Origin: Proteus vulgaris
GTDB lineage: Bacteria > Pseudomonadota > Gammaproteobacteria > Enterobacterales > Enterobacteriaceae
Direction: 5' to 3'
NCBI RefSeq assembly: GCF_023100685.1
Contig: NZ_CP090064.1
Span: 3,844,001 to 3,908,000, forward strand
DNA length: 64,000 bases
Positions 54,211-63,827 of the stretch are shown piece after piece. The position numbers and the translations under genes were made by a program. Position 1 is the first letter of the stretch. Every line of letters begins with the position of its first letter. The notes beneath the pieces were generated by a model. The model had not been told where the DNA came from. It did not search any database and worked only from the letters and a program-made list of their open reading frames with translations.

Positions 54211-56304
54211 CTAAATAGTTTGTAAAACATTTATTTCAATATCTGATGATATTTCATCGTATGATAAAACAGATAGTTGTGAGAACTGTGTTTCTAGTAA
54301 TTTTCTTACAAATCGTCTTATATCAATTGCAGTTAATAAAACATAATTTTGAATGTATTTTATTTCATCAAGTGCAATGGTTATTTTTTCTAAAATAACA
54401 TCAAGCTCCGCAGGTTCTAAATTTAAAAATGTCCCTGATGATGTTTGCCTAATTCCATCACGAATAATTACTTCAATTTCATTAGATAATATAACAACAT
54501 TGAGCTGACTATTTTTAGAAAAAAAACCACTTATATAACGAGAGAGTAATGTTCGAATATGTTCAGTGAGCAAAATAGGATCTTTTTCTTTTCCACCCCA
54601 TTGAACTAATCCACCAATAATCGTTTTAATATTTCTTATTGGTATTTTTTCTTGCACTAATCTCTGTAAAACTTCATTGATCCTTTGAATAGAAATTTGC
54701 CGATAGCATTCTTTCATTAATTCTGGTGATTTTTCCTCTACTTTATCTAGTATATCTTTTGTTTCTTGTATACCTAAAAACTCCACAATATTTGCTGTAA
54801 TTAAATTGGAAAATTTTTGATAAAAATAATCTTCTGAACTTATAAGTTCAAAATTAAGTTTCATTAATAACGATTTATTATCTTCATCAGTCCAATAAGT
54901 TTTTACTCCCTTACATTCTAACTCAATATATTTTAACCCTAAAGAAAAGAATTCATCTGTCGGTGCTTCTATATTAATAAGAGGAAAAGAACAATAAAAC
55001 TCATCCGCTTTAACTTCATTAATTAAAATGATGACTTTATCTTTATCAATAGTATCAGAATAATAAATTAAGATATCGGGAAGTAATACCCCATATTGTA
55101 ATATAAATTCTTTCTTTAACCATTTATCAAAGACCTTTTTTGTTAGATAACTTTTCTTTTTCACTGAAAGCGTTACGATTAGTGGCTGTGTTTCTGCTTG
55201 CGATAAAGAAATTGTTTCTGTTGCTAATTGGTTTTCTTCTTCTTGTTCTTTTTTTCCAGAAAAAAGATTAGACATAATACCTTTTTTCTCATCACCTTCT
55301 TCATGATGAGGAGCATCACTATTCTCAGAAGTTTTCTTTTTTTTATCCCAAATGTTTTTTTTGAAAAAATAACATCCAATAATCGTAGATAAAATAATAA
55401 AGACGGGCGTTGGAAAGCCAGGTAAAAAACCAATAGCAAAAGCAAGCAATGCAGTGATTAAGAGTGCGAAGTCTTGAGATAACAGCTCATTCATAATACT
55501 TGAGCCTAAGTTTTTATTTTCATCTCCGACTCGTGTCACAATGAATCCAGCACTAATTGAAATTAATAAAGCGGGAATTTGTGCTACTAAACCATCACCA
55601 ATGGTTAATAATGTATAAGTTTGCAACGCTTGAGAAAGTGACATCCCCATTTGCGCCATACCAACAGACATTCCACCAATTAAATTAACAAAAATAATCA
55701 CAATGCCGGCAATAGCATCGCCTTTAATAAATTTCATTGCACCATCAAATGATCCATAAAGCTGACTTTCTTGCCCTAATTCCTTCCGCCTAATTTTAAC
55801 TTCATCATTATTAATGATGCCTGATTTCAAATCCGCATCAATGCTCATTTGTTTACCCGGCATACCATCAAGAGAAAAACGTGCAGCGACTTCGGCAACT
55901 CGTTCAGAACCTTTTGTAATAACAAGAAATTGCACTACTGTCACGATAGAGAAGACCACAAAACCAACAACTAAATTTTCTCCAATAACGAACTCACCAA
56001 AAGAGGTAATAATTTCTCCAGCATCGGCATCCAATAAGATAAGTCGGCTAGTACTAATTGATAGAGCTAAACGAAATAACGTTGTAATCAAAAGTAATGC
56101 GGGAAACGTCATAAAGTTTAATATTCGAGTGACATAAAAAGAACTCATCAATATCAATAATGCAATCGTGATATTAAGACCTATAAGAAAATCAACCAAA
56201 TAGGTAGGCAATGGCATAATTAACATTAAAATAACTAAAATTATCACTGACAACACAATAAGTTCTGGGCGATTTCTTATCGAGAAAAGAAATTTATATA
56301 TCAT
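54211..56304 (-). CDS. invA: T3SS export gate protein InvA (SctV)
   Basis: A 697-aa protein. The N-terminal half has seven or eight membrane segments with the family motifs FPALLLITTLFRLALSISTSRLILL, RFSLDGMPGKQMSIDADLKSG and GDGLVAQIPALLISISAGFIVTRVG. The C-terminal half is the cytoplasmic nonameric ring domain that receives chaperone-substrate complexes. The linker near residues 325-365 is Lys- and Glu-rich and AT-rich. The length is close to Salmonella InvA (685). Confidence 0.97.
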   Translation of the reverse strand: MIYKFLFSIRNRPELIVLSVIILVILMLIMPLPTYLVDFLIGLNITIALLILMSSFYVTRILNFMTFPALLLITTLFRLALSISTSRLILLDADAGEIITSFGEFVIGENLVVGFVVFSIVTVVQFLVITKGSERVAEVAARFSLDGMPGKQMSIDADLKSGIINNDEVKIRRKELGQESQLYGSFDGAMKFIKGDAIAGIVIIFVNLIGGMSVGMAQMGMSLSQALQTYTLLTIGDGLVAQIPALLISISAGFIVTRVGDENKNLGSSIMNELLSQDFALLITALLAFAIGFLPGFPTPVFIILSTIIGCYFFKKNIWDKKKKTSENSDAPHHEEGDEKKGIMSNLFSGKKEQEEENQLATETISLSQAETQPLIVTLSVKKKSYLTKKVFDKWLKKEFILQYGVLLPDILIYYSDTIDKDKVIILINEVKADEFYCSFPLINIEAPTDEFFSLGLKYIELECKGVKTYWTDEDNKSLLMKLNFELISSEDYFYQKFSNLITANIVEFLGIQETKDILDKVEEKSPELMKECYRQISIQRINEVLQRLVQEKIPIRNIKTIIGGLVQWGGKEKDPILLTEHIRTLLSRYISGFFSKNSQLNVVILSNEIEVIIRDGIRQTSSGTFLNLEPAELDVILEKITIALDEIKYIQNYVLLTAIDIRRFVRKLLETQFSQLSVLSYDEISSDIEINVLQTI

Positions 56305-56326
56305 TATTAATATCCATTAAAAATAA

Positions 56327-57415
56327 TTATTTGTTTTTTCTTAATTCGAATTTTTCCATATGAATATACTTATCCATAATAGTTTGTATTATTTTTTGGC
56401 AAGAGATTCTATTTTCATTAGATAAATACAAGCATTCTGGATATCTATTAAATAGTGTTCTTATTATTTGTAAAAATCGCATCTTTACCGTTATTAATAA
56501 ACTTGAACATTCTTTGGATAATAAACCCAACAAATAGATATTCATTTCATCGGGTATTGTCATACCATGATAGAACAATTGATAAAGCTGTTTTTCTGAT
56601 AATATATGCTGTAATTCTTTTTCTTTAAAAAGATCCATTCCTAATGAAATAAAACTATATATTGCTCTTAATTTATTGACTCTTTCTAACAGCAAACCAA
56701 ACTCTGAACTTTGTGAGCAGCTCGGCATCAAAGATTGCATATCATATAACAAACCTTGTGCCAAAAAGGTAAAAATAGCCGTACATCGTTCAATATCATA
56801 TTCTTCTATTAAAAACTGAAAGAAATAAATTGGCTCTAAATCTAAATCAAGATAGCTACGATAAAGATCTCGTAATACAGAGGGATTAAGTAATAATAAT
56901 TTACCAAATATTTTTGCTTTTAAAGCGACATTAATCCCCGCACGAATATTTTTTGCATTTTCTCCTTCAAGCATACGCACAATTTCATTTTCTATCTCAG
57001 CATCTAATTGCGCACCTAATTTTTTCTTTCTAATTAATTCCCGTAAAACCATAATCAAATCACTATCGTCAGGAAACATCTGTCGTAAATAAGCCAATAA
57101 GTCCTGTAAGCTTTGATCTGATTTTTTAAACATTTTTAATACTTTATCTAATTTTTGATCTGCACCTTCCTCTGTAATATATAAAGTATTGTTTCCTCGT
57201 TCTGCTTTTTTATCTAATCCTTTTCCATAGCGTTGTGAAAATTGCGAGGCAACCATCGACATATCATCAGCAATTTCCATCAATTGGTTTTGATAGTTCT
57301 GTCTCTCTGAAATTTTAGGCTGCTTATATTCGTTATCACTTCTATTTTCATGATTAACTTTATTTTCTTTTATTGCAATTTGAATCGGGATCGTCGATTT
57401 AATTGGCGTAACCAT
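56327..57415 (-). CDS. invE: T3SS gatekeeper InvE/MxiC-like (SctW)
   Basis: A 362-aa soluble protein of the YopN/MxiC type. ELADDMSMVASQFSQRYGK-like text appears as IADDMSMVASQFSQR near residue 50, followed by SLQDLLAYLRQMFPDDSDLIMVLRELIRKKKL. It holds back effectors until translocators have gone out. It lies between invG and invA, as in SPI-1, with gaps of 4 and 22 bp. Confidence 0.93.
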   Translation of the reverse strand: MVTPIKSTIPIQIAIKENKVNHENRSDNEYKQPKISERQNYQNQLMEIADDMSMVASQFSQRYGKGLDKKAERGNNTLYITEEGADQKLDKVLKMFKKSDQSLQDLLAYLRQMFPDDSDLIMVLRELIRKKKLGAQLDAEIENEIVRMLEGENAKNIRAGINVALKAKIFGKLLLLNPSVLRDLYRSYLDLDLEPIYFFQFLIEEYDIERCTAIFTFLAQGLLYDMQSLMPSCSQSSEFGLLLERVNKLRAIYSFISLGMDLFKEKELQHILSEKQLYQLFYHGMTIPDEMNIYLLGLLSKECSSLLITVKMRFLQIIRTLFNRYPECLYLSNENRISCQKIIQTIMDKYIHMEKFELRKNK

Positions 57416-57419
57416 GGCA

Positions 57420-59138
57420 TTACCTCATAAAATTCTGAAGTTGTTGCAATGCCTGTGTCGTTTTTTTATTCATCGGTTGAAAAGGATCATCACTTAATGA
57501 TTGTGAGATATCACTGTCAGTGCTTCCCAATAAACGTGGCTGTAACATAAAAATACGTACCATCTTTTTATTGTTATCTGATTTATATGTAAATAGTTTG
57601 CCCAATAATGGGATCGCACTGAGGACTGGAATTTTAGATTCCGCATTTACATTATCTTCTCGTGTATATCCACCAATAAGCAAACTTCCACCTTCTGAAA
57701 CTCTTGCTACGGTACTAATATTAGTACGATTAATCGTAGGTAGACGTTCATTATCTTTACTTGAATCTTCTTTTTTTTCTGCGCCATCTTCCAAGTTGAT
57801 GATCATTTCAATCTCTTTATTAGAGCTACCAATACGAGGTAATACACTCATCATTGTGCCAAATGTTGTTGATTCTAATGTTGCAACTCTTTCCCCCTTA
57901 ATTTGAGTATAAAAAGTCGTATTATTATCAAAAATTGCAGGAGTATTTTCCTGAGTTAACAAGATGGGTCTTGATACCATTTTTGCATCACCATCATCAC
58001 TTAATGCTTTAATTTTACTGAGAAAACTAAAACCCGATGCTGGTGTTAAACTCGATGTATTAAATGAAAAGGCGTGATTGCCGGAGTCAAAACGCGCACT
58101 CCAATCAATCCCTAAGCTATCTGCCTTACTTTTCGAAATATCTATGATCCATAGTGAAAGCTCAACTTGCCTTTTAGGCTTATCAAGCTGAGTAATTAAT
58201 GAATGGACTAATGCTAAACCTTCCCGACTAGTTTTAACTAATAAGCTATTTGATGCAGGCAACGGTACTAACTCAACATGATATTGTCCCATTTGAGTGA
58301 CAATAGGTGTTGTCGAATAAGACGCCTCTTCACTTTCGCCATTACTACTATTCGTATTTAAAGATGCGGAATATGTATTCTGTTGCTCTCTATTTCGCGA
58401 CGCTCCATTCATTTCTTGTGTTTGTGAATGAAATAGCTGCTGTAATACTGTCGTAATACCTGGTAGTACAATTTTTTCATCACGTAATGAATAGCTACGA
58501 TCTTGAACAAAGGTATTTTTTAGTGCAAATATCTGCACAAATTCCTCTCCATAACGAGAGCTCCCCGTGGGAACTTGATTATTCATTGTTTGTTGCTGTT
58601 TTTCTGCCGCAACATTATCAAGATAATCTGCAGCGGCTCTCGCTAACTTAAGATAAATAGGTGGCCCAGATAAATAAAAAGTACGTTTATCTTTTCCTGC
58701 TCGTAATGGAAAACGTAGGTCGTACAAACCAACATCTTGCAGATATTCCTTGAGCTCATAAATACTAATATTTCTTACTTGAAATAATGCTTGCTCAATT
58801 TCAGTATTGTCATACACATAAATTGCTTCACCATCATTAAAATAAAGTAATGACATACGGCGAACCATCGACTCAAATGCCTCTTGAGGCGAAGCCAATG
58901 AAAAATTACCGGTGATCCTTTTTTTCTTAACAGCCTGACTTAAAATAAAGGGCTTATTGAATTTATCTGATAAAACAAAGAAAAACTGCTCGATACGGGT
59001 ATCAACAGCAATAAACATATCGGGTTTTTTACTTTGATGTGTATAAATAATTTGCTCTTCTTCTGCTTTGACAGATAAAGGCAAACTACAACAAAGAAGT
59101 ATCCCAATAATAAAACAGACTTTATTTTTTATATTCAT
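57420..59138 (-). CDS. invG: T3SS outer-membrane secretin InvG (SctC)
   Basis: A 572-aa secretin. The signal peptide is residues 1 to about 25 (CFIIGILLCCSLPLSVKA). The N-terminal domains hold FVLSDKFNKPFILSQAVKKKRITGNFSL. The secretin core has LVPLPASNSLLVKTSREGLALVHSLI, RQVELSLWIIDISKSKADSLGIDWSARF and SEGGSLLIGGYTREDN. The start is 59138; an ATG at 59237 would run into the upstream gene. It overlaps the regulator gene by 17 bp. The InvH-type pilotin that normally assists it was not seen. Confidence 0.95.
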   Translation of the reverse strand: MNIKNKVCFIIGILLCCSLPLSVKAEEEQIIYTHQSKKPDMFIAVDTRIEQFFFVLSDKFNKPFILSQAVKKKRITGNFSLASPQEAFESMVRRMSLLYFNDGEAIYVYDNTEIEQALFQVRNISIYELKEYLQDVGLYDLRFPLRAGKDKRTFYLSGPPIYLKLARAAADYLDNVAAEKQQQTMNNQVPTGSSRYGEEFVQIFALKNTFVQDRSYSLRDEKIVLPGITTVLQQLFHSQTQEMNGASRNREQQNTYSASLNTNSSNGESEEASYSTTPIVTQMGQYHVELVPLPASNSLLVKTSREGLALVHSLITQLDKPKRQVELSLWIIDISKSKADSLGIDWSARFDSGNHAFSFNTSSLTPASGFSFLSKIKALSDDGDAKMVSRPILLTQENTPAIFDNNTTFYTQIKGERVATLESTTFGTMMSVLPRIGSSNKEIEMIINLEDGAEKKEDSSKDNERLPTINRTNISTVARVSEGGSLLIGGYTREDNVNAESKIPVLSAIPLLGKLFTYKSDNNKKMVRIFMLQPRLLGSTDSDISQSLSDDPFQPMNKKTTQALQQLQNFMR

Positions 59139-59877
59139 AAAGAAAACGACCAATTCGGCGAAATTCCGTTGGAGTAATACCAAATAATGTTTTAATTTCA
59201 TTAGAGAAATGTGATGCAGAACTAAATCCATTATCAACGGCGATTTGTGTTAATGATTCATCCGTTGAAAGCGTTGTTAAAATCGATGAAGCAGCACGCC
59301 ATGAACGTAATTGGCTTTTACCGCAGTTCCCCAAATAGCGTTTGCATAAACGCCTAAAATGCGTACCAGATACGCCATAGCGTTCCCCTATTTGTGCAAT
59401 ATTGCTTTTTTTCTCATCTAAATAACTAATAAGGTGCAAAATAAGCCAATAACTTTCACTATGTCTTATCGTCACAAAAAGTGGTTCTAATTGGCTATTC
59501 TCTTTTAATGCTTCACTAATTAAAATATGCTCTAGTGTTCCTTCGCTATTTTCTATATGAAAAATCTTCTGATTAATATCAAATTCAGTTCCAATAGCTG
59601 TCATTTTTGAAAAATCACGCGCATAATCAATAAAAGCCAATAATCGAGCACATATAAAAAAAGAACGTTTTTCTATTTTCCAAGTATGTGGTTCAGATTG
59701 AAAAACAATATTCTCATTTTTCGCATTATAAACAAATGCCTTACCCTGTACTATCTTTACGATTTTATTTTCATATATTTTTATCGGCGAACCATCACTC
59801 AAAGGAATGCAATAGAATAAAGAATCACCCATCAATATATCATTGTCACCATTTATCTTTATATCATTTATTAACAT
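59122..59877 (-). CDS. invF: AraC-type activator, InvF/MxiE-like
   Basis: A 251-aa protein with a C-terminal AraC-type double helix-turn-helix (IAQIGERYGVSGTHFRRLCKRYL, then LTQIAVDNGFSSASHFSNEIKTLFGITPTEFRRIGR). The N-terminal domain has no recognisable ligand site. The position directly upstream of and overlapping invG is that of invF in SPI-1, where InvF with SicA activates translocator and effector genes. It is the first gene of the - strand block, divergent from prgH. Confidence 0.9.
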   Translation of the reverse strand: MLINDIKINGDNDILMGDSLFYCIPLSDGSPIKIYENKIVKIVQGKAFVYNAKNENIVFQSEPHTWKIEKRSFFICARLLAFIDYARDFSKMTAIGTEFDINQKIFHIENSEGTLEHILISEALKENSQLEPLFVTIRHSESYWLILHLISYLDEKKSNIAQIGERYGVSGTHFRRLCKRYLGNCGKSQLRSWRAASSILTTLSTDESLTQIAVDNGFSSASHFSNEIKTLFGITPTEFRRIGRFLYEYKK

Positions 59878-60156
59878 AATAGAACCTTAAAAATTATAAA
59901 AAAACAAAAATAACGGTAATAACATTAATACCGAAATATTATTTATGCATTATGATTTACAGCACTTTAGATATAATAACATTAATAATTAGTGATAAAT
60001 ATGTACAATCATCCAGATTAGTTTAAATTTTACAAGATATTTTTATTAAAAAACACTTAAACTGTAAAATAATAAACCTTATTTTAAAAACAAATAAGAT
60101 TAATTAAATTATTATCCAAACCTATTCACGGGAAATATTAATAAACAAAGTTATTT
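59878..60156. promoter_or_regulatory. Divergent promoter region between invF and prgH
   Basis: 279 bp, extremely AT-rich, no gene. It must hold the start sites of both T3SS blocks. No operator could be assigned by eye. Confidence 0.5.
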
Positions 60157-61239
60157 ATGAGCAATTATATTTTTTATTATCTTTATATTTTAAACGGGCC
60201 ATTAAAAGGCACAAAAACATCACTTTCATCTCATCACTATTCCATTTTGTTATATAACGGTGAAAATAGAGAAAATAGTGAACATAAAAATAAAATCAAT
60301 TTATACATTCCTTTTGATGATGATTTCTCAAATGTAAATATTGATATTAAACTTGATCAAAAAAATGACAATGGTAATTTATTTACTATAAATAATAATA
60401 AGTTAGGGAAAATAAAAACAGAAAAATTAACATTAGATAATCCCATTTATTTAAATGATATTCCAATCTTATTGATTAGCAAATCAGATAATATAAACAT
60501 TAACGAATTGAATTTTAGTTTAAATAAAATGAAGGTAAAAACTTATTCTACTGTTTTTATTTTCATTTTTACTTTAATACTCAGTTTGTTTATTTTATAT
60601 TACTTATTAAAAGATAATAAATTTATTGATGGAACAGTTGATATACCGATTCAGTTATCGCCTCTTAATTACAAGGGAGAAAACAATCATCTCTGCCTCT
60701 ATGATGATTCAGTACCGGAATGGATAAAAACAGAAAATAGAGAAGGTGAATATATTTATGTTAATATTAATAAAATTAAAAACTCACTAATATCCAGACA
60801 GCATAAAATCAATCACTTGATTTTATCAAATAAAGAAAAACCAAAATTAATATTTATTTATCAAAATGAAATTGAAAAAGAAAAGGAGATAAATGCTATT
60901 CATCATCAATTTCCAGAAAATTGTTACCCTGAGGTTATTTCACTTTCTATGAATAATTTAATCAATGAAATCAATAAAATTTCTTTTATTCAAAAATCTG
61001 ACTATGAAATAAAGAAAGATAAAAATAGGCTTGTATTAATATTTAATAGCAACTTATCTTATCAAGATAAATCAACGCTAAATCAATTTATAAAAAAACA
61101 AACATCCTTTTTTGGTAGAAAATTTATATTTTACCAAGAGAATATAGGTAAATCTGAATTACAAAATAAAACCATGCTACAAGAAAGTAAAGGCTATATC
61201 TTTATTGATAATAAACACCTTTATTTTCCTAATGGATAA
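60157..61239 (+). CDS. prgH: T3SS inner-membrane ring protein PrgH (SctD)
   Basis: A 360-aa protein with an N-terminal cytoplasmic domain beginning YLYILNGPLKGTKTSL, a single membrane segment (residues 131-151) and a periplasmic part with ring-building modules. The length is near that of Salmonella PrgH (392) and MxiG (371). It heads the + strand block, followed by prgI after 49 bp. The gene is very AT-rich, with many Asn and Lys codons. Confidence 0.88.
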   Translation: MSNYIFYYLYILNGPLKGTKTSLSSHHYSILLYNGENRENSEHKNKINLYIPFDDDFSNVNIDIKLDQKNDNGNLFTINNNKLGKIKTEKLTLDNPIYLNDIPILLISKSDNININELNFSLNKMKVKTYSTVFIFIFTLILSLFILYYLLKDNKFIDGTVDIPIQLSPLNYKGENNHLCLYDDSVPEWIKTENREGEYIYVNINKIKNSLISRQHKINHLILSNKEKPKLIFIYQNEIEKEKEINAIHHQFPENCYPEVISLSMNNLINEINKISFIQKSDYEIKKDKNRLVLIFNSNLSYQDKSTLNQFIKKQTSFFGRKFIFYQENIGKSELQNKTMLQESKGYIFIDNKHLYFPNG

Positions 61240-61288
61240 AAATCTCACTTTTGATAATGACACTTTAATACTTTAAGAGAACGATATT

Positions 61289-61555
61289 ATGTCAACTAGC
61301 CCAACAGGGAATGCGAATACTGAAGATGCAAGCTCAATTCAAAATATTGATGACTATTTTCAAAACCCCGTAAAAAACCAAAGCGAGGCTTTAAAGAAAG
61401 CCTTAGAGGCATTAAAAATGGATACGTCTAATGCTGCGGCATTAGCAGATTATCAGGCCAAACTTGCGGAATATAATATAACGCGAAATGCTCAATCAAC
61501 ATCCATTAAAGTCGTAAAAGATCTTGCCATGAGCATTATTGGTAATATGCGCTAA
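61289..61555 (+). CDS. prgI: T3SS needle subunit PrgI (SctF)
   Basis: An 88-aa protein of two helices around a short turn. The C-terminal helix ends VVKDLAMSIIGNMR, like needle proteins of the PrgI/MxiH type, and the middle holds LADYQAKLAEYNITRNAQS. It has an AGAG ribosome site. It lies between prgH and prgJ, as in SPI-1. Confidence 0.93.
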   Translation: MSTSPTGNANTEDASSIQNIDDYFQNPVKNQSEALKKALEALKMDTSNAAALADYQAKLAEYNITRNAQSTSIKVVKDLAMSIIGNMR

Positions 61556-61576
61556 CCTTTTATTTATGGAGTACCT

Positions 61577-61864
61577 ATGGCAATTACGCCCATCACATCT
61601 ATTAATTTATCCACTTTATCTGATACATCTGATGAATTAAGCCACAATACATTGGCGTCCATAACGACAAAAAGTATTGCGGATAGTTTGCGATATGAAC
61701 AACAGATACAAGAAAAACTTTCTACACTCAGTCAATTGACGGATGTTCAAAGTTATACCCAACTTCAAACAACGCTCAATGATTACACCATTACGATGAA
61801 TCTCGCCAGCACATTGGTCAGAAAATCATTAAATGTTGTCGAAACATTATTAAAGGCACAATAG
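61577..61864 (+). CDS. prgJ: T3SS inner rod subunit PrgJ (SctI)
   Basis: A 95-aa protein with a C-terminal helix (TQLQTTLNDYTITMNLASTLVRKSLNVVETLLKAQ) of the inner-rod type. It is 21 bp after prgI and 2 bp before prgK. A GGAG ribosome site precedes it. It links the export gate to the needle. Confidence 0.92.
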   Translation: MAITPITSINLSTLSDTSDELSHNTLASITTKSIADSLRYEQQIQEKLSTLSQLTDVQSYTQLQTTLNDYTITMNLASTLVRKSLNVVETLLKAQ

Positions 61865-61866
61865 TA

Positions 61867-62640
61867 ATGAGAGCTAAGTCTTTATTATGCGCGCTATTAT
61901 TTTGTCTATTTCCATTGCTTTCGGGTTGTAAAGACCAATCACTTTTGACGGGCCTTAATCAACGCCAAACAACACAAGTACAGGCGGTATTGCAAAAACA
62001 TCACATTACGACAACCCAAATCGCGCTGGGTAAAGGTTTATTCGATATTACAGTTAAAAAAGAAGATTTTGCCATTGCAGTACAAATTTTAGAACAATAT
62101 CAACTACCAACCAATGCACGTATTGAAGTGACACAAATATTTCCTTCTGATGCATTGGTATCCTCACCTCAGGCAGAAAAAGCACGGCTGATTTCTGCAC
62201 TTGAGCAACGCTTGGAACAATCCTTAATCACAATTGACCATATTATTGATGCAAGGGTTCATATCAGTTATCCCCTTTCATTATCAGAACGGGGAACTCC
62301 TGCTCCTCATGCCTCTGTGTTAATTTTTTATGAGGAAAATACATTGGATAGTGACCAACTTAGTGAAGATATCCGTGCTTTTATTAACAACGCATTTAGT
62401 GATATGAGCATAAATAATATTACTGTGTTACTTTACTCAAGAAATATAAATAAACTCACGAAGCCCAACTTAGTTATTCCCGATGAAAATCATTCAATTT
62501 TCTTTCAATATGGCTGGTTAATTGCGCTGATATCAATCAGTATCATTATTATTTCCGTTGTGCTGCTAATAAAGCATCGTCGAGAAAAAACAATATTGCG
62601 AGAGGAAAAGCAAAACCATGCTCACTCTTCAGCAATTTGA
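61867..62640 (+). CDS. prgK: T3SS inner-membrane ring lipoprotein PrgK (SctJ)
   Basis: A 257-aa protein with a lipobox (PLLSGC, cysteine 21) and the YscJ/FliF domain: LLTGLNQRQTTQVQAVLQKHHI, then ARLISALEQRLEQSLITIDHIIDARVHISYP. A C-terminal membrane segment lies near residues 215-237. It forms the inner ring with PrgH. Its end overlaps the orgA start by 23 bp. Confidence 0.95.
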   Translation: MRAKSLLCALLFCLFPLLSGCKDQSLLTGLNQRQTTQVQAVLQKHHITTTQIALGKGLFDITVKKEDFAIAVQILEQYQLPTNARIEVTQIFPSDALVSSPQAEKARLISALEQRLEQSLITIDHIIDARVHISYPLSLSERGTPAPHASVLIFYEENTLDSDQLSEDIRAFINNAFSDMSINNITVLLYSRNINKLTKPNLVIPDENHSIFFQYGWLIALISISIIIISVVLLIKHRREKTILREEKQNHAHSSAI

Positions 62641-63175
62641 GCGGATATCTATCGTGATGTATGAACCATTACAATATATCCATCAAGATTATTATCAATT
62701 AGTAACACCCAATGACGATCTCATTTGGCAAAAGCTTTCAAACCGTCAACTTATTCAACAATACCATCTCAAAACCGAAATCGATTTTGATCTTGAGAAT
62801 GATCCTGTAGCAAATAAACTGGTTACGCAATGGTCACACTTGCCTCAATGTGCGCTTTTTTTAGGATATCTTTTCTCATCATCAGCTCTTTTACAGGTTG
62901 ATAATTACTATCAATTATCCCCTACATTACGTGCATTTCTTTCTCTAAAACCGATTTTATTTGCTGAAGAAAAAATAGATGACATGCTCGGAGAACCTCA
63001 ACATATCGGCTATCAACTCTTATTAGATTTTATTTCTTCGATATCCAATGCGTTAGCACAACGCTTTGTACTCTGCTTCCCCAAAGAAAAAAAGCGAATT
63101 ACGTTGCCTGCAAAACTGCATTTATCACATTCTATTTTCCTTTTGGTACTGAATTATGTTGCGATCCCTGCCTGA
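62618..63175 (+). CDS. orgA: T3SS sorting platform protein OrgA (SctK)
   Basis: A 185-aa protein with a central part LPQCALFLGYLFSSSALLQVDNYYQLSPTLRAFLSL, as in OrgA/MxiK, which tethers the sorting platform to the ring. It lies between prgK and orgB, with overlaps of 23 and 20 bp. The start at 62618 has GAGGA about 14 bases upstream. A later Met at 62657 is possible but has no good ribosome site. Confidence 0.85.
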   Translation: MLTLQQFERISIVMYEPLQYIHQDYYQLVTPNDDLIWQKLSNRQLIQQYHLKTEIDFDLENDPVANKLVTQWSHLPQCALFLGYLFSSSALLQVDNYYQLSPTLRAFLSLKPILFAEEKIDDMLGEPQHIGYQLLLDFISSISNALAQRFVLCFPKEKKRITLPAKLHLSHSIFLLVLNYVAIPA

Positions 63176-63827
63176 AACTCTTTTGAGTTATACCTGTGAG
63201 GGTGTGCTTATTCGTTCTCGCTATCTACGACAATTAGACAATATTCGTAGAATAGAGCAAATAACACATAAAAAGATAAAGAAACGGCTGATTGAACTTG
63301 AGAAAAAACAAGAATTACAATCTGTTGAAAATAAAAAACAGGCTTATGCTGAAGGGTTACAGGTATTATTAGGCGATATCCTGACGCTATGTACACAATA
63401 TCACACCGAATTATGTCGTCACGAAATACAACAAAGAGAATTAATTGTTCAAGAAATTGCCCACTATTTTCAATCACCACAAATGCAAATAGAACTAACA
63501 AAACATCTGATCACCACAGTACCAACAGATACTAAATTAACATTAGAGATCCCGAAAACACTGCGTTCTTATGTGGAAGAATTACTTAATGGCCAAGACG
63601 TTGAATTGATCTTTCATAATGAATCTACACTTTCTATCAATTCAGGATCACACGTTGTTTTTTTTGATCCCCCTTTATTCACTCAAGATCTGAAAAAACA
63701 GTTCCATCAATACTATTGCGAGAAAAATCATATGCTGTTTTCTCAAGAAGTGAAAATGCGATTATTGGCTTATATACAAGAGTTTGATGAAAACACAGTA
63801 GATAAAGGTACTCACGATGAAAATTGA
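63156..63827 (+). CDS. orgB: T3SS ATPase regulator OrgB (SctL)
   Basis: A 223-aa protein that begins MLRSLPETLLSYTCEGVLIRSR, as OrgB/MxiN-type proteins do. It continues with a long helical stalk (HKKIKKRLIELEKKQELQSVENKKQAYAEGLQVLLGD) and a V/FliH-like C-terminal domain. It connects the ATPase InvC to SpaO. It overlaps orgA by 20 bp and the next gene by 11 bp. Confidence 0.9.
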   Translation: MLRSLPETLLSYTCEGVLIRSRYLRQLDNIRRIEQITHKKIKKRLIELEKKQELQSVENKKQAYAEGLQVLLGDILTLCTQYHTELCRHEIQQRELIVQEIAHYFQSPQMQIELTKHLITTVPTDTKLTLEIPKTLRSYVEELLNGQDVELIFHNESTLSINSGSHVVFFDPPLFTQDLKKQFHQYYCEKNHMLFSQEVKMRLLAYIQEFDENTVDKGTHDEN

